From Deferribacter autotrophicus (GTDB lineage: Bacteria; Chrysiogenota; Deferribacteres; Deferribacterales; Deferribacteraceae), in assembly GCF_008362905.1 (NCBI RefSeq), contig NZ_VFJB01000005.1:302222-366221 (forward strand): 64,000 nucleotides of DNA, written 5' to 3'. The notes below the pieces were generated by a model. That model worked only from the letters and a program-made list of their open reading frames with translations, did no database searches and was not told the DNA's origin. The position numbers and the translations under genes are program-made. The first letter of the stretch is position 1. Every line of letters starts with the position of its first letter. This document shows, in pieces, positions 37,526 through 47,091 of the stretch.

Positions 37526-40500
37526 ATGAGATTAGCAATATTTCTTTTTTTAATAATTGGGTCTTATATTCAATGTCTCAATGCAGAGATAAAAAACATA
37601 ATCAAAGTTGGAGTGTATTTTAATAAACCATTAATATTTGTTAATTCAAAGGGTGAGCCTGATGGTTTTTTTATTGATATAATAAAAGAAGTTGCAAGAG
37701 AAAATAATTATCAATTGAAATTTATAAATGATAAATGGCCTATATTATTTAATAAGTTGAAAAATGGTGAAATAGATATTTTACCATGTGTAGCATATGG
37801 CAGAGAAAGATTAGAGTTTTTTGATTTTAATAAAGAAACCATCTTTACCAACTGGGGAATGGTTTTTGCAAGAAAAGAAAATGCTATTTTTACCGTATCG
37901 GATCTTCAAGGTAAAAGAGTGGGGGTGCAGAAAAACGATATTCATAGCAAAGCTGTTATTGATATTATTAAGAACTTTAGTGCCGATGTAAAATTTGTGT
38001 ATTTTGATAAATATGATGAAATAATTAATAATATTAAAAACTATAAAATTTATGCTGGCGTTGTTAATAAATTGGTTGGTTATTATCTAAAAGATAGAGA
38101 TATTGTTCCAACACCTATCATATTTAATCCTGTTCAAATAAAAATTGCTTCTACAAAAGGAAAAAATGAAGATTTTTTAAAATCTATTGATAAGTGGATA
38201 AAAAATAGTAAATCAGATGAGGTTTCAAAATATTACATATTATACAATAAATTGTTTTTTAATGAGATAAACTCTGAAAAAAATTATTGGATTTTCATTA
38301 TTATCATTATTGGATTGATTACAGTATTTTCTGGTGTTTATCTTATTTTGCAAAGAATAATTTATAATAAAACTGTTGAGTTAAGTAATGCTTATAATAG
38401 CGTCAATACCATTCTAAACAGTATTAAGGATGCTATATTTATACATGATCCCGATGGTAAAGTGCTTGATGTAAATGAAGGTATGTTAAGAATGTACAAA
38501 GTAAATAAAGAAGATGCTTTAAAGTGCACAATAGAGGATTTTTCATCGGGTCGTATGAATATGAATAAAGCCAGGGAAATATGGAATGAAGTTGTTGAAA
38601 AAGGTTATGTGGAGCCATTTGAGTGGGAAGCAAGGAGACCGTTAGATAATGCATTATTTGATGTTGAGGTTCTTTTAACGAAAGTGACTTATTTTGGTAA
38701 AACATGTATTTTGGCATCAGTTAGAGATATTAGTGAGCGAAAAAAATTACTTAGGAAAATTGAAGAAGAGAGTAGTAGATTTCAAAAATATATAAATTTG
38801 GTTCAGGTAATTGTTTTGGCATTGGATGTTAATGGTAACATTATTTTTATCAATGAGAAAGGTGCCGAGATATTAGGTTATGAAATATATGAACTTTATG
38901 GGAAAAACTGGCTTAACAACTTTATTTTGCCCAAAGATAGGGAAAAGGTTAGGGATAGTTTTGATAAAATTATAAATGGAGAGTTGGTATTAATGGAGTA
39001 TTACGAGAATTACATAATTGATAGATATGGAGAAAAAAAACTTATTTTATGGCACAATTCATTGATAAAGAATCATAAAGGTGAGATTGAGGCTATTTTG
39101 AGTTCAGGATTGGACATTACTAATGAAAGAAAATTTTTAAATGATTTAATATTAGAAAAATCAAAATTTAACATTATGCTTGAGTCGATTGGTGATGGTG
39201 TAATAGCGATAGACAGACAGAGAAAAATTATACTTTTTAATAAGATGGCGGAAAATATTACGTTCTTGAATTCTGAAGAAGCAATAGGGAAGAAACTTGA
39301 TGATTTTTTAATATTTGTAGAATCAGAGTTAGTTTTAGATGAGCTTTTTAATAAAGTAGAAAAATATGGAAGATACCACTCAGAAACTAGATTAAAGAAC
39401 AAACAAGGGAAAGAGATTACTATTGAATATGTAATTACAAAAATGCAGGATGAAAACAGTAATGTGACAGGTTATATGTTGATCTTTAAGGATATTACAA
39501 AAGAGAAAATGATTGAAGAAGAGATGCTAAGAATAGAAAAATTGAAAAGTTTGTCATATTTGGCAGCTGGAATTGCTCATGATTTTAATAACTTGTTAGC
39601 TGCTATTATTAATAATATCCATCTTATGGAAATATATCTGAAAGACAAAAAGATAAATGAAATTGATAATATAATTAGTAGTGTTAAGAAGGTATTGGAT
39701 AATACCAAGGGGTTAACAAAACAGCTTTTAACTTTTTCAAAAGGAGGAGAACCTGTTTTGAAAGTTGAATCTATTAAAGAGTTAATTGAGCAAACAGCCA
39801 CATTTCTTTTAAGAGGGAGCAAGGTTAAGTTAAAAATCATATGCAATGATGGTATATATTACGTAAAAATGGATAAAGATCAAATCAGTCAGGTTTTACA
39901 AAATATCATAGTCAATGCATTGGATGTTATGAAAGATGGGGGAATAATTGAAATATCATGTCAAAATACTATAATTAATGATGATATTTATCCCGTGAAA
40001 AAAGGTAAATATGTTAAAATATCTATTAAAGACAGCGGCCCTGGCATACCTAATGAAGTTTTAGATAAGATATTTGATCCTTTTTTTACGACAAAGGAAA
40101 CTGGAAATGGACTAGGACTTGCTATAAGTCACTCAATAGTTATGAAACATAAAGGATATATGAGCGTTGAGACAGAATTAGGTGTAGGGACAACTTTTCA
40201 TATATATTTACCAGCAGCTGAAGAAAAAGAAAATATGCAAAGTAAGGAAGAATATATTGATGATATTGATGGAGCAGGTAAGAGGATTTTAATTATGGAT
40301 GATGAAGAAAGTATAAGAGATTCCTTCAAACTGATACTAGAATGTTATAATTTTACAGTTGATTGTGTTAGGGATGGTGATGAAGCATTAAAATTATTAA
40401 GACAATCTTTAGAATTGAACAATCTTTATGACACTGTGTTTTTAGATGTTACTATACCTGGAGGAAAAGGTGCGAAAGATGTAATTGATGAGATAAATAA

Positions 40501-40651
40501 ATTGTCAAGAAAGCTAAAGACAGTCGTTATAAGTGGATATTCAGATGATCCAATTCTAACTAATTATCAAGAGTATGGTTTTGATTTTGCCGTTGCAAAA
40601 CCTTTTGATTTAAATGAAATCGAAAAAATATTAAATGAATCTAAATATTAG
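37526..40651 (+). CDS. Hybrid sensor kinase with periplasmic SBP domain and PAS domains
   Basis: The 1041-aa protein has a signal peptide (about 1-20), a bacterial solute-binding domain of the SBP_bac_3 type (about 24-240, IKVGVYFNKPLIFVNSKG, DGFFIDIIKEVA) and a membrane helix (about 252-275). Three PAS domains (about 285-405, 415-535, 540-660), HisKA (AAGIAHDFNNLLAA), HATPase (VNALDVM, DSGPGIP, GNGLGLAIS) and a C-terminal receiver (ILIMDDEE, VFLDVTIPGGKG, AKPFDL) follow. It senses a small periplasmic solute such as an amino acid. No matching transporter is encoded nearby. Confidence 0.93.
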   Translation: MRLAIFLFLIIGSYIQCLNAEIKNIIKVGVYFNKPLIFVNSKGEPDGFFIDIIKEVARENNYQLKFINDKWPILFNKLKNGEIDILPCVAYGRERLEFFDFNKETIFTNWGMVFARKENAIFTVSDLQGKRVGVQKNDIHSKAVIDIIKNFSADVKFVYFDKYDEIINNIKNYKIYAGVVNKLVGYYLKDRDIVPTPIIFNPVQIKIASTKGKNEDFLKSIDKWIKNSKSDEVSKYYILYNKLFFNEINSEKNYWIFIIIIIGLITVFSGVYLILQRIIYNKTVELSNAYNSVNTILNSIKDAIFIHDPDGKVLDVNEGMLRMYKVNKEDALKCTIEDFSSGRMNMNKAREIWNEVVEKGYVEPFEWEARRPLDNALFDVEVLLTKVTYFGKTCILASVRDISERKKLLRKIEEESSRFQKYINLVQVIVLALDVNGNIIFINEKGAEILGYEIYELYGKNWLNNFILPKDREKVRDSFDKIINGELVLMEYYENYIIDRYGEKKLILWHNSLIKNHKGEIEAILSSGLDITNERKFLNDLILEKSKFNIMLESIGDGVIAIDRQRKIILFNKMAENITFLNSEEAIGKKLDDFLIFVESELVLDELFNKVEKYGRYHSETRLKNKQGKEITIEYVITKMQDENSNVTGYMLIFKDITKEKMIEEEMLRIEKLKSLSYLAAGIAHDFNNLLAAIINNIHLMEIYLKDKKINEIDNIISSVKKVLDNTKGLTKQLLTFSKGGEPVLKVESIKELIEQTATFLLRGSKVKLKIICNDGIYYVKMDKDQISQVLQNIIVNALDVMKDGGIIEISCQNTIINDDIYPVKKGKYVKISIKDSGPGIPNEVLDKIFDPFFTTKETGNGLGLAISHSIVMKHKGYMSVETELGVGTTFHIYLPAAEEKENMQSKEEYIDDIDGAGKRILIMDDEESIRDSFKLILECYNFTVDCVRDGDEALKLLRQSLELNNLYDTVFLDVTIPGGKGAKDVIDEINKLSRKLKTVVISGYSDDPILTNYQEYGFDFAVAKPFDLNEIEKILNESKY

Positions 40652-40757
40652 ATTAGTCATAATTTATTATTGCAGCCAAAACAAAAAAAGATAAAATTGT
40701 GGAGCATTGATTATCAGGTAATGCAATTTTTATGTAATTAAGAAAAAGGAGGTTGAA

Positions 40758-41024
40758 ATGTATAGAATTAAATTAATACTGGCGTTATTGATATTAGTTT
40801 TCACAATTAGTTGCACACAGACTCAAAAAAAGAAACTAAAAGATTTCAAAGCTGAGACAATTGGAATTGAAAGGGAAATTATACTTTATGCAGATAATGG
40901 CCAGGTTATAAAAAGATGGGAAGGGAGATTCAATATAGAAAGAAAAGGTAGCAGTCTTTATTTTATTGATGAAAATGGTAAATCGGTGATTATTAATGGT
41001 ACATACATTGTTCAGGAAAAATAG
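40758..41024 (+). CDS. Small lipoprotein, hypothetical
   Basis: The 88-aa product has an N-terminal signal helix ending in the lipobox LVFTISC (Cys at about 20), followed by a lysine-rich linker and a beta-rich domain. AAAGGAGG stands five bases before the ATG. Family and function are not recognised. It is likely monocistronic. Confidence 0.75.
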   Translation: MYRIKLILALLILVFTISCTQTQKKKLKDFKAETIGIEREIILYADNGQVIKRWEGRFNIERKGSSLYFIDENGKSVIINGTYIVQEK

Positions 41025-41472
41025 TTAATGTCATTAATTCATTTAGAATAGTAAACTTACCGAAATTTATAATTTGGATAAGTATGTCAAATTCTATGAG
41101 TTAAACTGTTATGCTGATCCAAATTGATAGATCGTGTTTTCTGTAGTCTAAATCTGCAAAATTTCATGTAAAATTGGATCTTCATTCTTGTTGTCTTCAG
41201 CCTAATCGTTGTCCCTTCAAACAGGGTAATCAATTTCAATAACCCTATTTTTTAATAGTAAATTATCAAAAAGTTGATAACACAATTTAGGGTTGCCAGT
41301 TCTATTTTATATTTATCAGTCATTTAGTTTTCTATGAATTGAGGAAATACATTTTTCAATTTGTGAATAGTTTTTTGTAAAAATAAGGTGATGTCAGGTA
41401 AAATTTAAGATTGACAAGACAAGCAATTGGAGCTATTGTCATTTGGACAAAATTGGACAATAAGGATAACAA
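41025..41472. other. 448-bp intergenic control region before the HTH-EIIA/Ehr operon
   Basis: No gene is seen. A weak hairpin (AGGGT 41223-41227, ACCCT 41242-41246) with a following T-run could end transcription from the left. The right end holds the promoter and repeats described separately. Confidence 0.5.
41411..41439 (+). promoter_or_regulatory. Candidate sigma70 promoter of the regulator/Ehr operon
   Basis: A perfect TTGACA (41411-41416) and TATTGT (41434-41439) are separated by 17 bases. Transcription would start near 41446, inside the TTGGACAA repeats, about 25 bases before the regulator ATG. Confidence 0.5.
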
Positions 41473-41480
41473 ATGGACAA
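41442..41480 (+). promoter_or_regulatory. Direct repeats TGGACAAAA at the start of the regulator gene
   Basis: TTTGGACAAAA (41442-), ATTGGACAA (to 41460) and ATGGACAAAA (from 41473, covering the start codon) repeat the core TGGACAA three times. The first two are spaced 10 bp apart, one helical turn, as expected for an operator. They overlap the predicted transcription start and may be bound by the excisionase-type HTH protein encoded next. Confidence 0.45.
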
Positions 41481-42138
41481 AACGTTTATTACTGTAAAAG
41501 AACTTGCAGATAAATTAGGTATATCAGAGAAAACTGTCTATAGGATGGTAAATGATAACCGTATTCCCTTTGCTATTAAAATAGGTGGGCAGTGGAGATT
41601 TAACGTTGATAAAATAGAGAAATGGATTGAGTCTCAACAACAGGGATCTGATTTTAAAATCAATTATCAGATAAGTGTTATAGAAGCTATAATGCAGGGT
41701 AGTATTTTCTACAGGCTACATGGGAAAAACAGGGAAGAAATCCTGAGCGAACTTCTGAATATGCTTCCTTCAATATATGAAATTGATATTCAGCAGTTGA
41801 AAGCATCTATTCTTTATAGGGAATCTATTGTTTCTTCTACTTTAAATGGAATAGCATATATGATGCCTGATTTTGAGAAACCAATTTTTTTTGAAAAAAC
41901 AATGATAATCGTTGCTTTCCTGGAAAAGCCTAAAGATTTTAAGGCGCTTGATGGTACTAAAGCTGAAGCTATTTTTCTTGTTTTACCTGCAAATAGAATT
42001 GAACAGGCAATAATTGATATGAAGCTTAGGAGACTTTCAATGGATGAAGACTTTGTTGCAGGTATCAAAAAGCAGTTTACCAGACAGGAATTGCTGGATT
42101 TTATAAGAGATTTTGAGAATAAAATTTTTGGAAGGTAA
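41473..42138 (+). CDS. Excisionase-type HTH fused to an EIIA-like domain lacking the phospho-histidine
   Basis: The 221-aa protein has an N-terminal helix-turn-helix of the excisionase/MerR kind (about 5-53: TVKELADKLGISEKTVYRMVNDNRIP). A C-terminal domain (about 66-221) has the fold pattern of PTS EIIA(Ntr). At the place of the IPHAR active site the sequence reads GIAYMMPD, so the phospho-accepting histidine is replaced (Met131). The domain may sense protein partners or another ligand instead. The gene is 3 bases upstream of the hydrogenase-like operon and is probably its regulator. Confidence 0.85.
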   Translation: MDKTFITVKELADKLGISEKTVYRMVNDNRIPFAIKIGGQWRFNVDKIEKWIESQQQGSDFKINYQISVIEAIMQGSIFYRLHGKNREEILSELLNMLPSIYEIDIQQLKASILYRESIVSSTLNGIAYMMPDFEKPIFFEKTMIIVAFLEKPKDFKALDGTKAEAIFLVLPANRIEQAIIDMKLRRLSMDEDFVAGIKKQFTRQELLDFIRDFENKIFGR

Positions 42139-42141
42139 TCT

Positions 42142-44100
42142 ATGAATGTCTTCTTCCTACCCCTTTTTATAATTTTTGTTGGCGGTGTTTTGCCCCTTTT
42201 TCTTTATAGAAAATTTGTCGTAATGAAACTCATGAGCATTGCGCTAATTGGTGCTGGAAGTTTTATGGGAGTGCTTAGTGCTTTAATAATGCTAATGCAT
42301 GGTGACAAATATATTCTATTATATAAATATTTCGATATTTTTCCTATCTCATTTAAAGGAGATAGCCTTTCAGCTTTTTTCATGGTAGTTATTTATTCGG
42401 TATCTGTACTTTCTGTAATATATAGCTTTCATTACATGGACAAGCCGGAAAAGGCATTTAGAACTGCTGTTAATTATTTTTTCTACAGTTTGCTCATTAT
42501 TTCTATGGTTCTGGTTGTTAATGCAAACAACATCATTACATTTGCGTTTTCATGGGAAATTATGTCACTATCTTCATATTTTCTAGTGATTTATGATTAT
42601 CAAAATGTAGAAACGAGAAAAGCTGGATATACATATCTTATTTTTACCCACATTGGGGCAATGCTTATTTTTGCTGCTTTTGGCGTGATATATGCATTTA
42701 CTGGAGAATTAGGATTTGAACACATATCTTCTATTCCATTTACCGCCAAGGTTGTAGTATTTTTACTTTCATTTGCAGGTTTTGGTTCTAAAGCAGGGAT
42801 ATTTCCGCTTCATACATGGCTTCCATATGCTCATCCCGCGGCGCCAAGTCACATATCTGCTGTTATGTCAGGCGTAATGATAAAAATGGGAATATACGGT
42901 ATTGTTAAGATGTATTCATTGCTTGATACAAGTGCCGCTATTTTTGGATATATTGTTCTTATATTTGGAGTTACTTCCGGTGTGCTGGGTGTTGTTTATG
43001 CTTTGGGTCAACACGATTTGAAAAAACTCCTTGCCTATCACAGTGTCGAGAATATTGGCATCATTCTCGCAGGTATCGGGATTGGTATGATAGGTGTGTC
43101 AATTGGTAATTCTGCAATGTCAATTTTAGGTTTTACCGGAGGTTTATTGCACGTTTTAAATCATTCAATTTTTAAGTCACTTCTTTTTATGGGGGCCGGA
43201 TCTGTTCTTCATAAAGCCAAAACAAAATCTATTGAGCAGTTAGGTGGTCTTTTAAAAAATATGAAAATTACGGGTATAACCTTTTTGATAGGTTCTCTTG
43301 CGATATCTGGTTTGCCTCCTTTCAATGGGTTTATTAGTGAATTTCTTATATATATTGGCAGTTTTAAAGGTATAAGTCATAATGGGATATCTTATATTTT
43401 TTCCATTCTTGCAATTATTTCTCTTGCTGTAATAGGTGGATTGGCTTCTGCTTGCTTTACAAAAGTTGTGGGAATTGTTTTTTTAGGTGAACCGAGGAGT
43501 CAAAATGCTTCTAAAGCTCTTGAAAATGGTTTTAGCATGCTTATTCCAATGGTTATTTTGGCAATTATTTGTATTGGTATAGGTGTTTTTCCGGAAGTTT
43601 TCGTCAACATGGCTTTTAAAGGAGTGCAATCTCTGCAACTTGTTTCAGAAGATATTCAGATAAATGACTTTTTGAGTATTACCGGAAGAATATCATTTAT
43701 AGCAGTTTTATTTTTCATCATACTTATATTTATTCTGATATTTAGAACCTTAGTTTATAAAGGAAAAAATATCATTAAAACTCCGACCTGGGACTGCGGT
43801 TTTAGCAAACCAACTTTTAGAATGCAATATACCGGGTCTTCCTATGCATCTTCAATAATAAATTTTTATAAGCCTTTTGCTCCAATAAAAGAGGATTTTA
43901 ATGAAATTAAGGAACTATTTCCTAAAAAAACACATTACCATTCAGAAGTAATTGATATTGCTGAGAAGTATATTATCCAGCCGGTCGTTAAACAGTCTTT
44001 GATTTTCTTTGATAGGCTAAGATGGATACAACATGGAAACATACAGCTTTATATAGGATATATTCTTTTAGCCATTGTAGTACTGTTATTACTTGTCTAG
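42142..44100 (+). CDS. HyfB-like antiporter-type subunit of the Ehr/hydrogenase-4-like complex
   Basis: The 652-aa protein has about 15-16 membrane helices and belongs to the NuoL/MrpA/HyfB antiporter-like family. The conserved segments FAFSWEIMSLSSYFLV (helix-5 glutamate), FGSKAGIFPLHTWLPYAHPAAPS (lysine and histidine of the proton path) and LKKLLAYHSVENIGII are intact. The C-terminal region (WDCGFSKPTFRMQYTGSSYASS) is typical of HyfB/HycC. It should move ions across the membrane. It overlaps the next frame and follows the regulator by 3 bases. Confidence 0.93.
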   Translation: MNVFFLPLFIIFVGGVLPLFLYRKFVVMKLMSIALIGAGSFMGVLSALIMLMHGDKYILLYKYFDIFPISFKGDSLSAFFMVVIYSVSVLSVIYSFHYMDKPEKAFRTAVNYFFYSLLIISMVLVVNANNIITFAFSWEIMSLSSYFLVIYDYQNVETRKAGYTYLIFTHIGAMLIFAAFGVIYAFTGELGFEHISSIPFTAKVVVFLLSFAGFGSKAGIFPLHTWLPYAHPAAPSHISAVMSGVMIKMGIYGIVKMYSLLDTSAAIFGYIVLIFGVTSGVLGVVYALGQHDLKKLLAYHSVENIGIILAGIGIGMIGVSIGNSAMSILGFTGGLLHVLNHSIFKSLLFMGAGSVLHKAKTKSIEQLGGLLKNMKITGITFLIGSLAISGLPPFNGFISEFLIYIGSFKGISHNGISYIFSILAIISLAVIGGLASACFTKVVGIVFLGEPRSQNASKALENGFSMLIPMVILAIICIGIGVFPEVFVNMAFKGVQSLQLVSEDIQINDFLSITGRISFIAVLFFIILIFILIFRTLVYKGKNIIKTPTWDCGFSKPTFRMQYTGSSYASSIINFYKPFAPIKEDFNEIKELFPKKTHYHSEVIDIAEKYIIQPVVKQSLIFFDRLRWIQHGNIQLYIGYILLAIVVLLLLV

Positions 44101-44110
44101 AGGTTTGGAG

Positions 44111-45028
44111 ATGAAATCTATTATATTGTTTATTGTTTCGGTACTTTTAGCGCCATTTTTTTCTGCCGTTATTTTAAAGGTAAAAGCTTTTTTTGCAGGG
44201 AAAAAGGGGCCATCTCTCTTAATTAACTATTATACTTTATTGAAGCTTTTTAGAAAAGGGTCAGTATACAGCTCCAGTACAACTTTTATATTCAGATTAG
44301 GACCTGTTATTGCGTTATGCACAACTTTTATTGCTCTTTTATTTATGCCTTTTGCTGGATTACCATCTGTTTTGTCTTTTAATGGGGATATTATTGTTCT
44401 TCTGTATTTGATGGGTCTTGGTAGATTTTTTACCATAATTGCTGCACTTGATACGGCATCGTCATTTGAAGGGATGGGGACAAGTAGGGAGGCGTATTTT
44501 TCAGCTTTAGCCGAAGCGACTATATTTATGATTCTTATCATGTTTTATGGGTTGACTGGTGAATTAAGCCTTTCATCCTATTTCACTGGAGAAAAGGGGA
44601 TAAATCTCTGGAGTGCTTATGGTTCATCCCTGTTACTTGCTACAGTGTCTTTATTTTTGGTACTTCTTACTGAAAATTCAAGGGTGCCGGTAGATGATCC
44701 GGCAACACACCTTGAGCTCACAATGATTCATGAGGTAATGGTACTTGATCACAGTGGCCCCGATCTTGCTTTCATACATCTTAATTCATATTTAAAACTG
44801 CTATTTTACGCAAGTTTTATAACACTATTGATATACCCCCATTATCTTCAAAATACATTCATTAGTATAGTTATCTTTTATCTGATACTTAGTGTTGTTT
44901 ATATAGTTGTGGGGATTACTGAATCAGTTATGGCAAGATTTAAAATGAATAAAGTACCGAAGTTTATCCTTACATCTTTTGCGTTGGTTTTCTTTGCAAC
45001 TATACTCATTATGGAGTTCATAAAATGA
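44111..45028 (+). CDS. HyfC-like (NuoH-type) membrane subunit
   Basis: The ATG at 44111 follows AGAGG by seven bases. An upstream TTG frame at 44093 lies inside hyfB. The 305-aa protein has about 8 membrane helices and the NuoH/HycD features KGPSLLINYYTLLKLFRKG, LLTENSRVPVDDPATHLELTMIHE. The acidic EL-MIHE loop faces the quinone/hydrogenase-like module in related complexes. It overlaps hyfE-like by 4 bases. Confidence 0.92.
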   Translation: MKSIILFIVSVLLAPFFSAVILKVKAFFAGKKGPSLLINYYTLLKLFRKGSVYSSSTTFIFRLGPVIALCTTFIALLFMPFAGLPSVLSFNGDIIVLLYLMGLGRFFTIIAALDTASSFEGMGTSREAYFSALAEATIFMILIMFYGLTGELSLSSYFTGEKGINLWSAYGSSLLLATVSLFLVLLTENSRVPVDDPATHLELTMIHEVMVLDHSGPDLAFIHLNSYLKLLFYASFITLLIYPHYLQNTFISIVIFYLILSVVYIVVGITESVMARFKMNKVPKFILTSFALVFFATILIMEFIK

Positions 45029-45666
45029 ATGATTTGGCTAATGTAATTTTATCTTTAGTGCTTCTATCTTTACTATTTTGTCTTGGTTCGAGCAGACTTG
45101 TTGCTCTTGTTTACATAATGTCTTTTCAAGGATTTGTGGTTTCTTTGCTCCCTTTATTTCTAAGTGAGAAAATAACAATTGGCAATGTTACTTTTGTATT
45201 ATTAACAATCCTTATCAAGGGAATTTTAATTCCGATTTTCATATACTTTGCAGTTAAAAAGGTTATTGTTAAAAAAGAGCTTGAGCCTATTATTGGATAC
45301 CATGCATCAATTTTTTCAGGTTTATTAATAATAGTTGTTTCTACCTTGATAAGTGACAAGTTCAATCTGCCTGTTAATCACAGTAATTTACTTTTATTGC
45401 CAACAGCAATAACTACCATATCAAGTGGTATTTTTCTCTTAATGGCAAGACGCAAAGCAATTACACAGGTTATTGGTTACTTAATGATGGAAAATGGAAT
45501 ATACCTCGTTGGAATTACACTTACTAATCATAACCATTATATTGTAGAATTTGGAGTTCTTCTCGATATTCTGGTGGGTATAATGATAATGGGTATAATT
45601 TTACATAATATAAATAGAACTTTTGAAGATGTAGATACAAACTTATTAAGAACATTGAAGGATTAG
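45025..45666 (+). CDS. HyfE-like (NuoK-type) membrane subunit
   Basis: The 213-aa hydrophobic protein matches HyfE: the C-terminal half is NuoK-like (YLMMENGIYLVGITL with the membrane glutamate, then FGVLLDILVGIMIMGIILHNI). It would stand between the NuoH-like and antiporter-like subunits. The ATG overlaps the upstream stop by 4 bases, and the next gene starts 3 bases after its stop. Confidence 0.9.
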   Translation: MNDLANVILSLVLLSLLFCLGSSRLVALVYIMSFQGFVVSLLPLFLSEKITIGNVTFVLLTILIKGILIPIFIYFAVKKVIVKKELEPIIGYHASIFSGLLIIVVSTLISDKFNLPVNHSNLLLLPTAITTISSGIFLLMARRKAITQVIGYLMMENGIYLVGITLTNHNHYIVEFGVLLDILVGIMIMGIILHNINRTFEDVDTNLLRTLKD

Positions 45667-45669
45667 GGT

Positions 45670-47091
45670 ATGGTTGAGTTAGTTTTTTTGCTTCCATTGC
45701 TGGCAGGTATTATAGTATTAGGGTTAAAAAAATACTGGGAATTTATACTATTATTTACAGGATTGTTTCATTTTCTTTTCACACTGATATTGTGGTTTAA
45801 ACCGCAAAAACCGTTTTTCAATTCCTATTTTGCTTTGACCTCAGAAGGATTATTAGTACTGCTTATTACTTCTTTTCTGTTTTTATTTATTTCGATGTAT
45901 TCAATATCTTATTTAAAAGATGTCGAAATTGGAAATGAGCAAATTTTCATTGGTTCTATGTTACTTTTTTTATCAGCGATGAGTGCAGTGGCTGTGGCTG
46001 ACCATATTATTGTTATGTGGATTGCAATTGAAGCTACAACTCTTGCAAGTGCTCCACTTATTTTCATTCATAAATCAAAGAAATCACTTGAAGCTACATG
46101 GAAATATATACTTATATGTTCTGTTGGAATAGCACTTGCTCTTCTTGGATCATTTCTTGTCGCTCTTTCAATGAATATTAAAGGGATTGATGTTCCTCTT
46201 TCTTTTACAGAGCTTAGCAATATTGCTACTAAACTTGATAAAAAATGGCTCAAGGCTGCTTTTGTATTTATATTAGTGGGTTATGGGACAAAGATGGGGC
46301 TAGCACCTATGCATACATGGCTACCAGATGCGCATAGTGAAGCACCAAGTCCAGCTTCAGCCCTATTGTCTGGTGCTCTTTTAAATTGTGCTTATTTGGC
46401 CATTTTTAAAACTAATAAAATTCTTCATCTGGCAGGGATTGGAAGTTTTTCTGACAGGATACTTATAGTTTTTGGCCTCATATCAATTTTTATCGCGGCT
46501 ACTTTTGCTCTTAAACAATCTGATTATAAACGATTGCTAGCTTATTCAAGTATTGAGAATATGGGTATTATTGCATTTGGCACAGGGATAGGTGGTATTG
46601 CAGCGTATGGAGCAATTTTACACCTTATACACCACTCACTTATTAAGTCTTCCTTATTCTTAACATCAGGAAATATTTTACTTGCTTATGGTACTAAGTT
46701 GATAGACAAAGTTGGTGGAGCCGTAAGACTTTTGCCAAAAACTTTTGTTTCTTTTTTTGCTGGATTTATAGGAATTGCAGGCTTTCCACCTTTTGGGATT
46801 TTTATAAGTGAATTCTTTATAATAATTGGTGCTTTTAAGAAAGGTTATTATGTAAGTGTGGGAATATTTATTTTTAGTCTGATTGTCATTTTTGCAGGTT
46901 TTTCCAGGTACTTAATGAAGATGTCTTTTGATGATTTTGATTATGATATTAAAGTAGGAGAAAAAATAACAAGGATCTTTCCTCAATATGCACTTTTGTT
47001 GGCTTCACTTGTATTAACTTTTTGCAATATTAATTATTTAAACAAAACCATCCTTAATGCGATAGCTGTATTTGGGGGAATACATGGATAA
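45670..47091 (+). CDS. HyfF-like (NuoN/NuoM-type) antiporter-like subunit
   Basis: The 473-aa protein has about 13-14 membrane helices. Family features are MWIAIEATTLASAPLIF (helix glutamate), GTKMGLAPMHTWLPDAHSEAPSPASALLSGAL and LKQSDYKRLLAYSSIENMGII. It is the second ion-translocating subunit of the complex besides the HyfB-like protein, which suggests more than one pumping site. It overlaps the large-subunit gene by 8 bases. Confidence 0.93.
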   Translation: MVELVFLLPLLAGIIVLGLKKYWEFILLFTGLFHFLFTLILWFKPQKPFFNSYFALTSEGLLVLLITSFLFLFISMYSISYLKDVEIGNEQIFIGSMLLFLSAMSAVAVADHIIVMWIAIEATTLASAPLIFIHKSKKSLEATWKYILICSVGIALALLGSFLVALSMNIKGIDVPLSFTELSNIATKLDKKWLKAAFVFILVGYGTKMGLAPMHTWLPDAHSEAPSPASALLSGALLNCAYLAIFKTNKILHLAGIGSFSDRILIVFGLISIFIAATFALKQSDYKRLLAYSSIENMGIIAFGTGIGGIAAYGAILHLIHHSLIKSSLFLTSGNILLAYGTKLIDKVGGAVRLLPKTFVSFFAGFIGIAGFPPFGIFISEFFIIIGAFKKGYYVSVGIFIFSLIVIFAGFSRYLMKMSFDDFDYDIKVGEKITRIFPQYALLLASLVLTFCNINYLNKTILNAIAVFGGIHG

